Assembly: GCA_964576515.1 (NCBI GenBank) | Contig: CAZNUW010000002.1 | Coordinates: 1-64,000, forward strand | Direction: 5' to 3' | Source of the DNA: SHVO01 sp964576515 | GTDB taxonomy: Bacteria; Pseudomonadota; Alphaproteobacteria; Rhodospirillales; Rhodospirillaceae | DNA: 64,000 nucleotides | Shown here: piece by piece, positions 8,183 through 15,879 of the stretch | Layout: each line of letters begins with the position of its first letter | Numbering within the stretch: the stretch's first letter is position 1 | The notes under the pieces: model-generated | The model's database searches: none | Seen by the model: the letters and a program-made list of their open reading frames with translations, nothing else | Told to the model about the DNA's origin: nothing | Position numbers and translations under genes: made by a program

Positions 8183-8524
8183 GGCGCGACCGCGCAGGCA
8201 TCGAGGCCCTCCCGCGAGCGGGAATGACCATGAAATGACGGGAATGTAATGGAGGGGTCATCCCGCCGAAAGTGACCCCCTCTTAGCCTGATCACCATGA
8301 CGCGAGTCCCGCGCCCTTGCGTTCGATCCCGACCGTTGCCTAGATCCTTTGGCTCCTCATCCAGCAGGCGTTCCTGCCACCGTCACGTGGGGCGTCATGC
8401 GCACGCTGAGCCGCGTTCCTAGCCACGCCAGCGCCCTTCACCGGCGCGCGTGTCTGGCAACCGGATCGTGGCGATGCGCCAGGCGGGCTCGATGTCAGCC
8501 CATACCGATCATAGGAGATCATGC
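8183..8524. other. 342-bp intergenic region with operator, no gene seen
   Basis: It holds the operator copy at 8235-8260 and a near-inverted repeat, GAGGGGTCA (8252-8260) with TGACCCCCTC (8273-8282), then about 230 bp without a convincing ORF before the multicopper oxidase. The long leader may carry further control elements, but none is evident. Confidence 0.5.
8235..8260 (+). promoter_or_regulatory. CusR/CopR-like operator, copy 3
   Basis: ATGTAAT (8244-8250), N6, GTCA (8257-8260), with a weak left half (ATGACGG, 8235-8241). It precedes the copA-copB unit. The GTAAT-N6-GTCAT direct repeat has an 11-bp period, as OmpR-family regulators favour. Confidence 0.5.
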
Positions 8525-10405
8525 ATGCGATCCAGACCTTCAGGCACGAGCGCCGCCGAGCCGCTGTTGCTGTCTCGACGACAGTTCGTTCAGGGATTGG
8601 TAGCGGGGGGCGCCGTGCTGGGCCTGGGGCTTTGGCCGAAGCAGAGCTGGGCGCTGCGCTCTCCGGGCCAGCTCGAAGTCCTGTCGGGCACGCAGTTCGA
8701 CCTGAGCGTAGGCGAGACGCTGGTCAACTACACGGGCAAGACGCGGCCTGCCATCACCGTCAACGGCTCGGTGCCTGCACCGATCCTGCGCTGGAAGGAA
8801 GGCACTCGGGTGCAGCTGCGGGTCCGCAACGACCTGCCCCCAGGCTCGATCCACGGCGACTCCACGTCAATCCACTGGCACGGCATCCTGCTGCCGGCCA
8901 ACATGGATGGTGTGCCGGGCCTGAGCTTCGACGGCATCGATCGCGGCGAGAGCTACCTGTACCAGTTCGATGTTCGCCAAAGCGGAACCTACTGGTACCA
9001 CAGCCATTCGGGGTTCCAAGAACAGGGCGGCATGTACGGGCCTCTGATCATCGACCCCATCGCGCCCCCTCCGTTCTCCTACGACCGCGACTACGTGGTC
9101 TTCCTGTCCGATTGGACCGACATGGACCCGGCCCGCCTGTTCGCTCGGCTGAAGAAGCTGTCGGAGTATGACAACTACTACCAGCGTACCGTGGGAGACT
9201 TCTTCCGTGATGTGCGCAAGGACGGGTTGGGCGCGACCCTGAGCGACCGTGCGGCATGGGGGCGCATGCGCATGACGCCAACCGACCTGTCCGACGTCAA
9301 CGCGCACACCTACACGTACCTGATGAACGGCACCACGTCGCTGGGCAACTGGACGGGACTGTTCCGCAGCGGGGAAAAGATCCGCCTGCGCTTCATCAAC
9401 GGTGCGGCGATGACCTACTTCGACGTGCGCATCCCGGGGCTGAAGATGACCGTGGTCGAGGTCGATGGTCAGTACGTCCATCCGCTGACGATAGACGAGA
9501 TCCGCATCGCCACGGCCGAGACCTTCGACGTGATCGTCGAACCTGCCGGGCAGGACGCCTTCACGATCTTCGCCCAGGACTCCGCGCGCACCGGCTACGT
9601 CAGCGGCACGCTCGCGGTCCGCGAGGGCTTGCGTGCCCCGGTGCCGGCGGTGGACCCGCGTCCGCTGCTGACCATGGCCGACATGGGGCATGGCGGCCAC
9701 GGCGCCCATTCCGGGCTGACAGCGCCCTCGGCCGATCCGCATGCCGGGCATAACGCCGCGCCAGCGCCGGCGCCGGACCCGCACGCGGGCCACGGCGCGG
9801 GGGCTGCGTCTGCCGACCCGCATGCCGACCATGGGCCTCCAGCCGCACAAGGCGCGCATGCCGGGCATGGAAGCGGCGGCATGCAGACGCATCCGGCCAG
9901 TGAAACGGGCAATCCCCTGGTGGACATGCAGACCATGACGCCGGAGCCGCGACTGTCCGATCCGGGCATCGGCCTGCGCGGCAACGGTCGCACCGTGGCG
10001 ACGTACGCCGACCTGAAGAGCCTGTTCGAGGACCCCGACGGCCGCGAGCCCGGGCGCACGGTGGAGCTGCACCTGACCGGCCACATGGAGCGTTTCGCCT
10101 GGTCGTTCGACGGGATCAAGTTCGCCGACGCCGCGCCGCTGCGCCTCAACTACGGCGAGCGCATGCGCATCGTGCTGGTGAACGACACCATGATGTCGCA
10201 TCCGATCCATCTGCATGGGCTGTGGAGCGACCTGGAGGACGAACAGGGCAACTTCCACTTGCGCAAGCACACCATCGACATGCCGCCGGGCACGAAGCGC
10301 AGCTACCGGGTGCGCGCCGATGCACTCGGTCGCTGGGCCTACCACTGCCATCTCTTCTTCCACATGGAGTCTGGAATGTTCCGGGAAGTGAGGGTCGAAG
10401 AATGA
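8525..10405 (+). CDS. copA: CopA/PcoA-type multicopper oxidase (Tat-exported)
   Basis: A 626-residue periplasmic multicopper oxidase of the copper-resistance CopA family, thought to oxidise Cu(I) and bind copper. The twin-arginine signal is SRRQFVQG (17-24). Copper ligands are HWHG (117-120), WYHSHSG (His159, His161), HPIHLHG (His559, 562, 564) and HCHLFFHMESGM (His607, Cys608, His609, His613, Met618), so the T1 and trinuclear sites are complete. Between cupredoxin domains 2 and 3 lies a His/Met-rich insert (about 380-480) with several PHAGH-type repeats, probably extra copper storage. RBS AGGAG (8513-8517) fixes ATG 8525. Its stop overlaps copB by four bases. It shares the symbol copA with the unrelated ATPase at 5323. 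Confidence 0.95.
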   Translation: MRSRPSGTSAAEPLLLSRRQFVQGLVAGGAVLGLGLWPKQSWALRSPGQLEVLSGTQFDLSVGETLVNYTGKTRPAITVNGSVPAPILRWKEGTRVQLRVRNDLPPGSIHGDSTSIHWHGILLPANMDGVPGLSFDGIDRGESYLYQFDVRQSGTYWYHSHSGFQEQGGMYGPLIIDPIAPPPFSYDRDYVVFLSDWTDMDPARLFARLKKLSEYDNYYQRTVGDFFRDVRKDGLGATLSDRAAWGRMRMTPTDLSDVNAHTYTYLMNGTTSLGNWTGLFRSGEKIRLRFINGAAMTYFDVRIPGLKMTVVEVDGQYVHPLTIDEIRIATAETFDVIVEPAGQDAFTIFAQDSARTGYVSGTLAVREGLRAPVPAVDPRPLLTMADMGHGGHGAHSGLTAPSADPHAGHNAAPAPAPDPHAGHGAGAASADPHADHGPPAAQGAHAGHGSGGMQTHPASETGNPLVDMQTMTPEPRLSDPGIGLRGNGRTVATYADLKSLFEDPDGREPGRTVELHLTGHMERFAWSFDGIKFADAAPLRLNYGERMRIVLVNDTMMSHPIHLHGLWSDLEDEQGNFHLRKHTIDMPPGTKRSYRVRADALGRWAYHCHLFFHMESGMFREVRVEE

Positions 10406-11388
10406 TGCGCGCAAGGAAATCGATGCGGTGGATTGCGCTGGCCACAGCGTTGACGCTCCCTCCCGTCGCGGCCTACGGGCAGCATGCCGGGCATGGCCAG
10501 CCGGTCACGTCGAGTTCGACGGCGGACCCGCAGGAAGAGCCCGCGACGGCACCCCAGCCTCCCGATGCCGGCACGGACCACTCGCAGATGGATCATGGGC
10601 AGAATGACCGTCCGCAGGTCGACCATTCGCAGATGGATCATTCTCGGATGGGTGCGCTCGGCCTGCCACGCGAACCCATCCCCACCGTCACCGAGGCTGA
10701 TCGCCTGGCGGCATTCCCGCCGCTGAAGGACTACCACAAGCACGGAACCAGCCTGAACTCGTTCTGGCTCATGGATCAGCTGGAATGGGCGAACACGGAT
10801 GAAGGCAGGGAGATCGCCTGGGAGGGAATCGGCTGGGTCGGGAGCGACATCAACCGCCTCTGGCTGAGGACCAAGGGTCACGCCCTGGATGAAAGCCTGC
10901 AGCGCGCACGGGTCGAGGTGATGTACGGACGTGCGATCCATCCCTGGTGGGATGTCGTGGTGGGCGCCCGCCGGGATTTCGGTGACTTCGGCGGAGGCGG
11001 AACGCCGCGCAACTGGGCCGCGTTCGGCGTCCAGGGGCTGGCGCCCTACAAGTTCGAGGTTTCGGCAACGGGTTACGTCGGAGAAGGCGGTAAGACGGCG
11101 GCCATCGTCGAAGCCGAGTACGAAATGCTGTTCACCAACCGGCTTATCGCCAGTTGGGGCGTCGAAGCCAACTGGTTCGGGCAGTCCGATCCTGCGGAAG
11201 TCATCGGGTCAGGCTTGAGCACCGTGGAAGGGGGTGTGCGATTGCGCTACGAGATCACGCGGCAGTTCGCGCCGTATATCGGGTTTGAGCGCGAATGGAG
11301 CTTCGGTGAGACGTCCGACCTGCGCAGGCTCAGCGGCCATTCCCGAACCGACAACCGCTGGGTGGTAGGCCTGCGCTTCTGGTTCTGA
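10402..11388 (+). CDS. copB: CopB, outer-membrane copper resistance protein
   Basis: 328 residues. A signal peptide (about 1-27, ending AYGQ) is followed by a His/Met/Asp-rich segment (HAGHGQ, DHSQMDHGQ, DHSQMDHSRM) that likely binds copper. From about residue 110 comes the CopB/PcoB beta-barrel domain, ending in the Phe typical of outer-membrane proteins (LRFWF). CopB partners the CopA oxidase in sequestering or exporting copper across the outer membrane. ATG 10402 overlaps the copA stop (ATGA), and a second ATG follows at 10405. The CopAB order is the classic one. Confidence 0.92.
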   Translation: MMRARKSMRWIALATALTLPPVAAYGQHAGHGQPVTSSSTADPQEEPATAPQPPDAGTDHSQMDHGQNDRPQVDHSQMDHSRMGALGLPREPIPTVTEADRLAAFPPLKDYHKHGTSLNSFWLMDQLEWANTDEGREIAWEGIGWVGSDINRLWLRTKGHALDESLQRARVEVMYGRAIHPWWDVVVGARRDFGDFGGGGTPRNWAAFGVQGLAPYKFEVSATGYVGEGGKTAAIVEAEYEMLFTNRLIASWGVEANWFGQSDPAEVIGSGLSTVEGGVRLRYEITRQFAPYIGFEREWSFGETSDLRRLSGHSRTDNRWVVGLRFWF

Positions 11389-11445
11389 CTTCGAGCCTAT
11401 TGAGGCCCCGGAGGCGATGCCCGCCGGCGACGATCATCATCACTG

Positions 11446-11946
11446 ATGACTTCCCTGGCCCTCACCCTGACGCTGGCGATGCCCGTCGCGTGGGCTCACG
11501 AAAACCACAAGGCGGCGCCGGTGGAAGCCGGACGCGAAACGGCCGGCGCCGAGCAGTCCATCGCCCCCGAGGCCGGCGACGCGGTTGCAGTGCTCGAGCG
11601 CTTCACCGCCGCCTTGAGTGCAGGCGACCTCGATGGCGTGGCTGCCGATCTCGATCCTGCCGTGCTGATCCTCGAAAGCGGCGGTGCCGAGCGCACGCGC
11701 GACGAGTATCTCGGCGGCCACGCCAAGCATGATGCCGAGTTCCTTAAGGCGGCCCACATCACACTGAAGCGGCGGACGGCCCAGGCATCGGGCGATCTGG
11801 TCTGGGTCGGCAGCGAGAGTGAGATCCACGCCAGCAAGGACGACAAGACGTTGACGATCTCATCGACCGAAACTGCGATCCTGCGCAGGACCGCGCAAGG
11901 CTGGAAGATCGTGCACCTCCACTGGTCGTCACGGACGCAGCGATGA
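11446..11946 (+). CDS. Secreted NTF2-like (SnoaL-like) protein
   Basis: 166 residues. A hydrophobic leader (LALTLTLAMPVAWAHE) is followed by a His-containing stretch (HENHKA), and from about residue 45 an NTF2-like alpha+beta fold (AVLERFTAALSAGDLDGVAADLDPAV...WKIVHLHWSS). NTF2-like secreted proteins often accompany copA/copB in metal islands, but their role is not known. The start is uncertain because no clear RBS precedes ATG 11446 and the leader lacks the usual positive residues. It is probably the last gene of the copAB transcript and converges on the phosphorylase gene. Confidence 0.65.
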   Translation: MTSLALTLTLAMPVAWAHENHKAAPVEAGRETAGAEQSIAPEAGDAVAVLERFTAALSAGDLDGVAADLDPAVLILESGGAERTRDEYLGGHAKHDAEFLKAAHITLKRRTAQASGDLVWVGSESEIHASKDDKTLTISSTETAILRRTAQGWKIVHLHWSSRTQR

Positions 11947-11964
11947 GTCGCCCATCTTCGACTC
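11945..11964. terminator. Possible hairpin between convergent genes
   Basis: GAGTCG-N8-CGACTC directly at the stop of the NTF2-like gene and ahead of the converging phosphorylase stop. The stem is 6 bp and lacks a T-run. Confidence 0.3.
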
Positions 11965-11992
11965 TTGGTGAGCGAGAGACCGGAGCGACGCC

Positions 11993-13519
11993 TCAAGTGG
12001 CGATTTCGATGATGTCCGGGTTCCGGGACGCATACTCCATGGCATAGGCCAGTTCGCCCGCGGTATCGGCGTGCAACTGAAGCAGCGGCTGTCCGATGCG
12101 GACATCGGCTCCCAGTACCACCTCCATGGTGACGCCGGCGGCCTTGGCCTCGGGCGCCCCGGCCAGCTTGGCGAGCTGGGCGATCTTGCGGTTGTTGACC
12201 TGGACCACGCGCCCTGCACGAGCGGCGGTCAGGGGGCGGATGTGCAAGGCCCTGGGCGGCTCACGCATGCCGCCCTGCGCCTGGCAGATCCGCTGGAACT
12301 TCGTCCAGGCCTGCCCGTCAGCCAAGGTGGCCAAGGCCAGGGCATAGCCTGCTCCACGCTCCGCCGAGCCGCCGATTTCCAGCGCGGCGCCGGCGAGCAC
12401 GGCGGCCCGGTGCCGCAGATCGGTGGGTGCATCGGGCCTGTTCTGGAGGACGGCGAGGATGTCGTGCGCTTCGAGGGCGGGACCGATACCCCGGCCGACC
12501 GGCTGATTGCCGTCGGTGCGGATGCACGTGGCGGCCAGGCCGAAGCGTGCGGCGACCGCGGTCAGACGGTCGCCCAGCCGGCGTGCGGCTTCCTCCGTGC
12601 GGACCTTGGCCGTCGGCCCGACCGGGATGTCGAGCACGACGTGATTGGAGCCCGCCGCGATCTTCTTGGACAGGACGGAGGCGATCAACTGCCCCTCGGT
12701 GTCCACGTCCAGTTCCCGCTCCACGCGCACGAAAATATCGTCGGCGGGGCTGAGATGCACGGCGCCGCCCCAGGCGATGCAGCCGCCTTCCTGGTCCACC
12801 ACGCGCCGCATGGTGGCGAGGTCGAGATCGACTGGCGCCATTGTTTCCATGGTGTCGGCGGTGCCGGCCGGCGAGGTGATGGCGCGCGAGGAGGTCTTGG
12901 GCATCACCAGGCCGTGGGCTGCCACGATGGCGACGACGATCGGCGTGGTCCGGTTGCCCGGCAGTCCGCCGATGCAGTGCTTGTCCACCACCACCGCAGC
13001 GTTCCACGTCAGGCGTTCGCCGACGTCGATCATCGCGGCGGTCAGGTCGACGGTTTCCTGCTCGTCCAGCGGCAGGGCCGCACTGGCGGTCAGGAACGCG
13101 GCCAGATGCACGTCGGTATAGCGTCCGGCCGTCACATCCGCGACCACAGCCTGCAGCGCGGCCGCGTCGAGCCGGTGGCCGTAGATGCGCCGTCGCACGC
13201 TGGCCAGGGAGTCCAGCGTGGGGGCATGGGAGACCTCGATGGGCGTGCCTTCGGCGACGCCCAGCCGTTCCCAGGCGGATTCGGAGAGCGCCGCCTCGCC
13301 GGGTGCCACCAGGTCGCCATCGGCCTGATAGAGCACCGCCTGGACCTGCCGCCCGCCGGCCGAGAGCAACACCTGGGAGCGGGAGGCCAGACCCTCGGCG
13401 CGGCACACGTGGCAATCGGTCCGCATGATCGCGATCGACTGGTGTTGGGCATGAAGCCCCAGGCGCCGGGCGCGCAGCGTCGGGGGCGAATCGGCCGTCT
13501 TGGCAGCGTGCGCGTTCAC
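11993..13519 (-). CDS. AMP phosphorylase-like / putative thymidine phosphorylase (long form)
   Basis: A 508-residue nucleoside/nucleotide phosphorylase. It has the extra N-terminal domain (about 90 residues) that separates AMP phosphorylases and the long putative thymidine phosphorylases from classical DeoA. Signature segments are KHCIGGLPGN (180-189) and KTSSRAITSPAGTADTME (208-225), which follow the archaeal AMP-phosphorylase pattern rather than DeoA's. Expected chemistry is phosphorolysis of a nucleoside or NMP to base plus ribose phosphate. It is the last gene of the minus-strand operon and overlaps the beta-CASP gene by four bases. Its role in a copper operon is unknown; nucleotide salvage from degraded RNA is an inference. 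Confidence 0.85.
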   Translation of the reverse strand: MNAHAAKTADSPPTLRARRLGLHAQHQSIAIMRTDCHVCRAEGLASRSQVLLSAGGRQVQAVLYQADGDLVAPGEAALSESAWERLGVAEGTPIEVSHAPTLDSLASVRRRIYGHRLDAAALQAVVADVTAGRYTDVHLAAFLTASAALPLDEQETVDLTAAMIDVGERLTWNAAVVVDKHCIGGLPGNRTTPIVVAIVAAHGLVMPKTSSRAITSPAGTADTMETMAPVDLDLATMRRVVDQEGGCIAWGGAVHLSPADDIFVRVERELDVDTEGQLIASVLSKKIAAGSNHVVLDIPVGPTAKVRTEEAARRLGDRLTAVAARFGLAATCIRTDGNQPVGRGIGPALEAHDILAVLQNRPDAPTDLRHRAAVLAGAALEIGGSAERGAGYALALATLADGQAWTKFQRICQAQGGMREPPRALHIRPLTAARAGRVVQVNNRKIAQLAKLAGAPEAKAAGVTMEVVLGADVRIGQPLLQLHADTAGELAYAMEYASRNPDIIEIAT

Positions 13520-14871
13520 AGCTCGAAGACCTGTCCGAAGCGGGGGACCGACGCAGGCCAGCCGGTGTCCTTGTCGATGCGCACGCGCAGCGCCTCGGAG
13601 GCCTCCGGTTCGCCATGCACGATGAAGACGCGCGAGGGCGCGTGCCGGAAACCCGAGAGCCAGCGCATCAGCTCATTGGCATCGGCATGCGCCGACAGTT
13701 CTGGCAGGTTGGCGACTTCCGCATTTACCGGAACCCATTGTCCGTGGATCCGGATTTCGCGTGCGCCCTGGAGCATCGCCTGGCCGCGCGTCCCTGCGGC
13801 CTGGTAGCCGGCGAACAGGATCGTGTTCTCGCGTCCGGGCGCGAAGGCCGCGAGGTGGTGGAGCACGCGGCCGCCGGTCGCCATGCCGCTGGCCGAGATG
13901 ACGACCTTGGGGAATCGGCTTGCGGTGATCTGCTTGGATGCCTCGACCTCGCGGGTGTACGTGGCGATCCCGCACGCGGCATGACAGATCTCGGCGGGCA
14001 GGCGGTGGTCGGCAAGGTGATCGCAGAGCAGCTCGCTGGCGTTGATCGCCATCGGGCTGTCCAGATAGATGGGCACCGAGCCGAGGCGCCCGGCCTGACG
14101 CAGCGTCCACAGGTAATAGAGCAGCAGTTGTGCGCGACCCACCGCGAACGCGGGAATGACCACCGTGCCGCCGCGGCCGACCGTCTTCTCGATGACGGCC
14201 CCGAGTGCTTCGGCAGCATCGCTCGGGGAATGGGTCCGGTTGCCGTAGGTGGACTCGATCACCACGTAGTCGGCCTCGGTCACGGGCTGCGGATCGAACA
14301 GCATCGGGTCGTCGTAGCGGCCGAGGTCGCCCGAGAACACGATCCGCTTGCCGCCCCAGTCGATCTCCGCCGTGGCGGCCCCCAGGATGTGCCCGGCGTA
14401 GCGGAACGTCAGCGTCGCACCGTCGGGAAGCGGTGTCGGCTTGCCGAACGGCACATTGGAGAACTGCTTGAGCGCGCGCTCGGCATCCTGCACGGTATAC
14501 AGCGGCAGCGCGGGCTTGTGCTTGCTGAAGCCCTTGCGGTTGGCGTACTCGGCATCCTTTTCCTGCAGATGGCCGCTGTCCTTGAGGATCAACTCGGCAA
14601 CGTCGCGGGTTGCCGAGGTCGCGTAAATGCGTCCGCGGAAGCCATCGCGCACGAGTCTTGGCAGGTAGCCGGAGTGGTCTAGATGCGCATGCGTCAACAC
14701 CACGGCATCGAGTTCCTTCGGCGCGATCGGCAACGGCTCCCAGTTCAGCTCGCGCAGATTCTTAAGGCCCTGGAACAGGCCGCAGTCGACCAGGATGTGT
14801 TTCCCGTTGTGGCTCAGCAAATGCTTGGAGCCGGTGACGGTGCCGGCACCGCCAAATGAGGTGAGCTTCAA
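13516..14871 (-). CDS. Beta-CASP metallo-beta-lactamase-fold ribonuclease
   Basis: 451 residues. The metallo-beta-lactamase motif HAHLDH (His61, His63, Asp65, His66) is complete, followed by GHILGAA, the SGDLGR motif, and a beta-CASP domain (about 210-380; VIPAFAVGRAQ, ISASGMATGGR). Its C-terminal Zn-dependent RNA-specificity segment (LSAHADANELMRW, FIVHGEPEAS) is present too. This is the architecture of YsaN/CPSF73-like RNases that cut or trim RNA. It overlaps the phosphorylase gene and lies nine bases after the PRPP-synthetase stop, inside the six-gene copper operon. Confidence 0.9.
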   Translation of the reverse strand: MKLTSFGGAGTVTGSKHLLSHNGKHILVDCGLFQGLKNLRELNWEPLPIAPKELDAVVLTHAHLDHSGYLPRLVRDGFRGRIYATSATRDVAELILKDSGHLQEKDAEYANRKGFSKHKPALPLYTVQDAERALKQFSNVPFGKPTPLPDGATLTFRYAGHILGAATAEIDWGGKRIVFSGDLGRYDDPMLFDPQPVTEADYVVIESTYGNRTHSPSDAAEALGAVIEKTVGRGGTVVIPAFAVGRAQLLLYYLWTLRQAGRLGSVPIYLDSPMAINASELLCDHLADHRLPAEICHAACGIATYTREVEASKQITASRFPKVVISASGMATGGRVLHHLAAFAPGRENTILFAGYQAAGTRGQAMLQGAREIRIHGQWVPVNAEVANLPELSAHADANELMRWLSGFRHAPSRVFIVHGEPEASEALRVRIDKDTGWPASVPRFGQVFEL

Positions 14872-14880
14872 GAGAAATCC

Positions 14881-15879
14881 TCAGGGTGTGGAAGTCGTGG
14901 TGAAAGAATCGGCACCCGTCGGGTCGATGTCATCGAGAGGTTCGGGTGGACGGCGATGGCGCACGAGGCGGGTCGCTACCTCGGTGTCGGCAGCAAGGGC
15001 CTGTGCGATCAGGGGCGCCAGCGCAATCGCATTGCTCTCATGCCGCACGGCATCGGTGGAGACGATGCGGCTGCACAGCGGCGCGAGTTGTTGGTAGGCG
15101 TCCTCGGCGAAGATGGCATGCACCACGGCTACCACGGGGCGCGAGAAGCCCTGCTGAGGCAACTGCCGGGCGGCCTCGATCAGCGTGCGTCCGGAGGAGG
15201 CGATGTCATCGACCAGCACGGCCTGGCGACCGCGCCAGACGGACAGGTCGGACAGCGCGACCTCAACGTTGCGATCGCCGTGACGGATCTTGCGCAGGAC
15301 CGCATGGGGGGCTCCGATGCGCTGGGCGATGGCCGCCACCCACTGCTCGCTTTCCTCGTCCGGACCGATCACCAATGGCCTTTCCACCTCGGCGGCGATC
15401 CAGTCGGCCAGCAATGGCGCGGCATGGAGGGTGTCGGCGGGCACGGTGTAGAGCGCCGACAGCGCCGGGTAGCGGTGCAGATGGGGATCGACCGTGACCA
15501 GGCGGTCGACGCTCGACGACACGAGACGGGCGAAGCTCCGGGAGGTGATCGCCTCTCCGGGGTGGAAGCGGCGATCCTGCCGCATGTAGGCCAGGTATGG
15601 GGCGACGAGGATCACTTCGCGGGCCCCCAAGTCGCGGGCGGCGTCGGCGGCGAAGATGAGCGACAGGAAGCCGGGATCGGGCTGCGCCAGGGTCTGCACG
15701 AGGACAACCGACTTGTCCGCCACCTCCGCGGCGATGCGCACGTAGCTTTCGCCGTCGGGGAACCGACGGGTCTGCAGTGCGCCCAGTTCCCAGCCGCCCG
15801 CGGCCGCCAGCTGGCGAGCGAATGCTTCGTTGTCCGGAAGCGGCAGGATCAGCCGGTCGGAAGGCCGCGCGGCGCTCAT
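14881..15879 (-). CDS. Ribose-phosphate pyrophosphokinase (PRPP synthetase) paralog
   Basis: 332 residues. It has the two phosphoribosyltransferase-fold domains of PRPP synthetase: FPDGESYVRI near the N-terminus, a DPH metal-binding region (VDPHLHRYPAL), and the PRPP loop AVLVDDIASSGRTL. The enzyme makes PRPP from ribose-5-phosphate and ATP. The flexible loop (KIRHGDRNVEV) is shorter and less Arg-rich than in housekeeping Prs, so this is probably a divergent accessory form with an altered substrate or no allosteric control. ATG 15879 overlaps the ATPase stop by four bases. The unusual acidic Thr/Ser tail has no assigned function. Confidence 0.85.
   Translation of the reverse strand: MSAARPSDRLILPLPDNEAFARQLAAAGGWELGALQTRRFPDGESYVRIAAEVADKSVVLVQTLAQPDPGFLSLIFAADAARDLGAREVILVAPYLAYMRQDRRFHPGEAITSRSFARLVSSSVDRLVTVDPHLHRYPALSALYTVPADTLHAAPLLADWIAAEVERPLVIGPDEESEQWVAAIAQRIGAPHAVLRKIRHGDRNVEVALSDLSVWRGRQAVLVDDIASSGRTLIEAARQLPQQGFSRPVVAVVHAIFAEDAYQQLAPLCSRIVSTDAVRHESNAIALAPLIAQALAADTEVATRLVRHRRPPEPLDDIDPTGADSFTTTSTP

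Noticed and set aside
12071..13807. Long open frame (about 578 codons) on the plus strand
   Set aside because: Antisense to the phosphorylase and beta-CASP genes; composition typical of GC-rich shadow frames.
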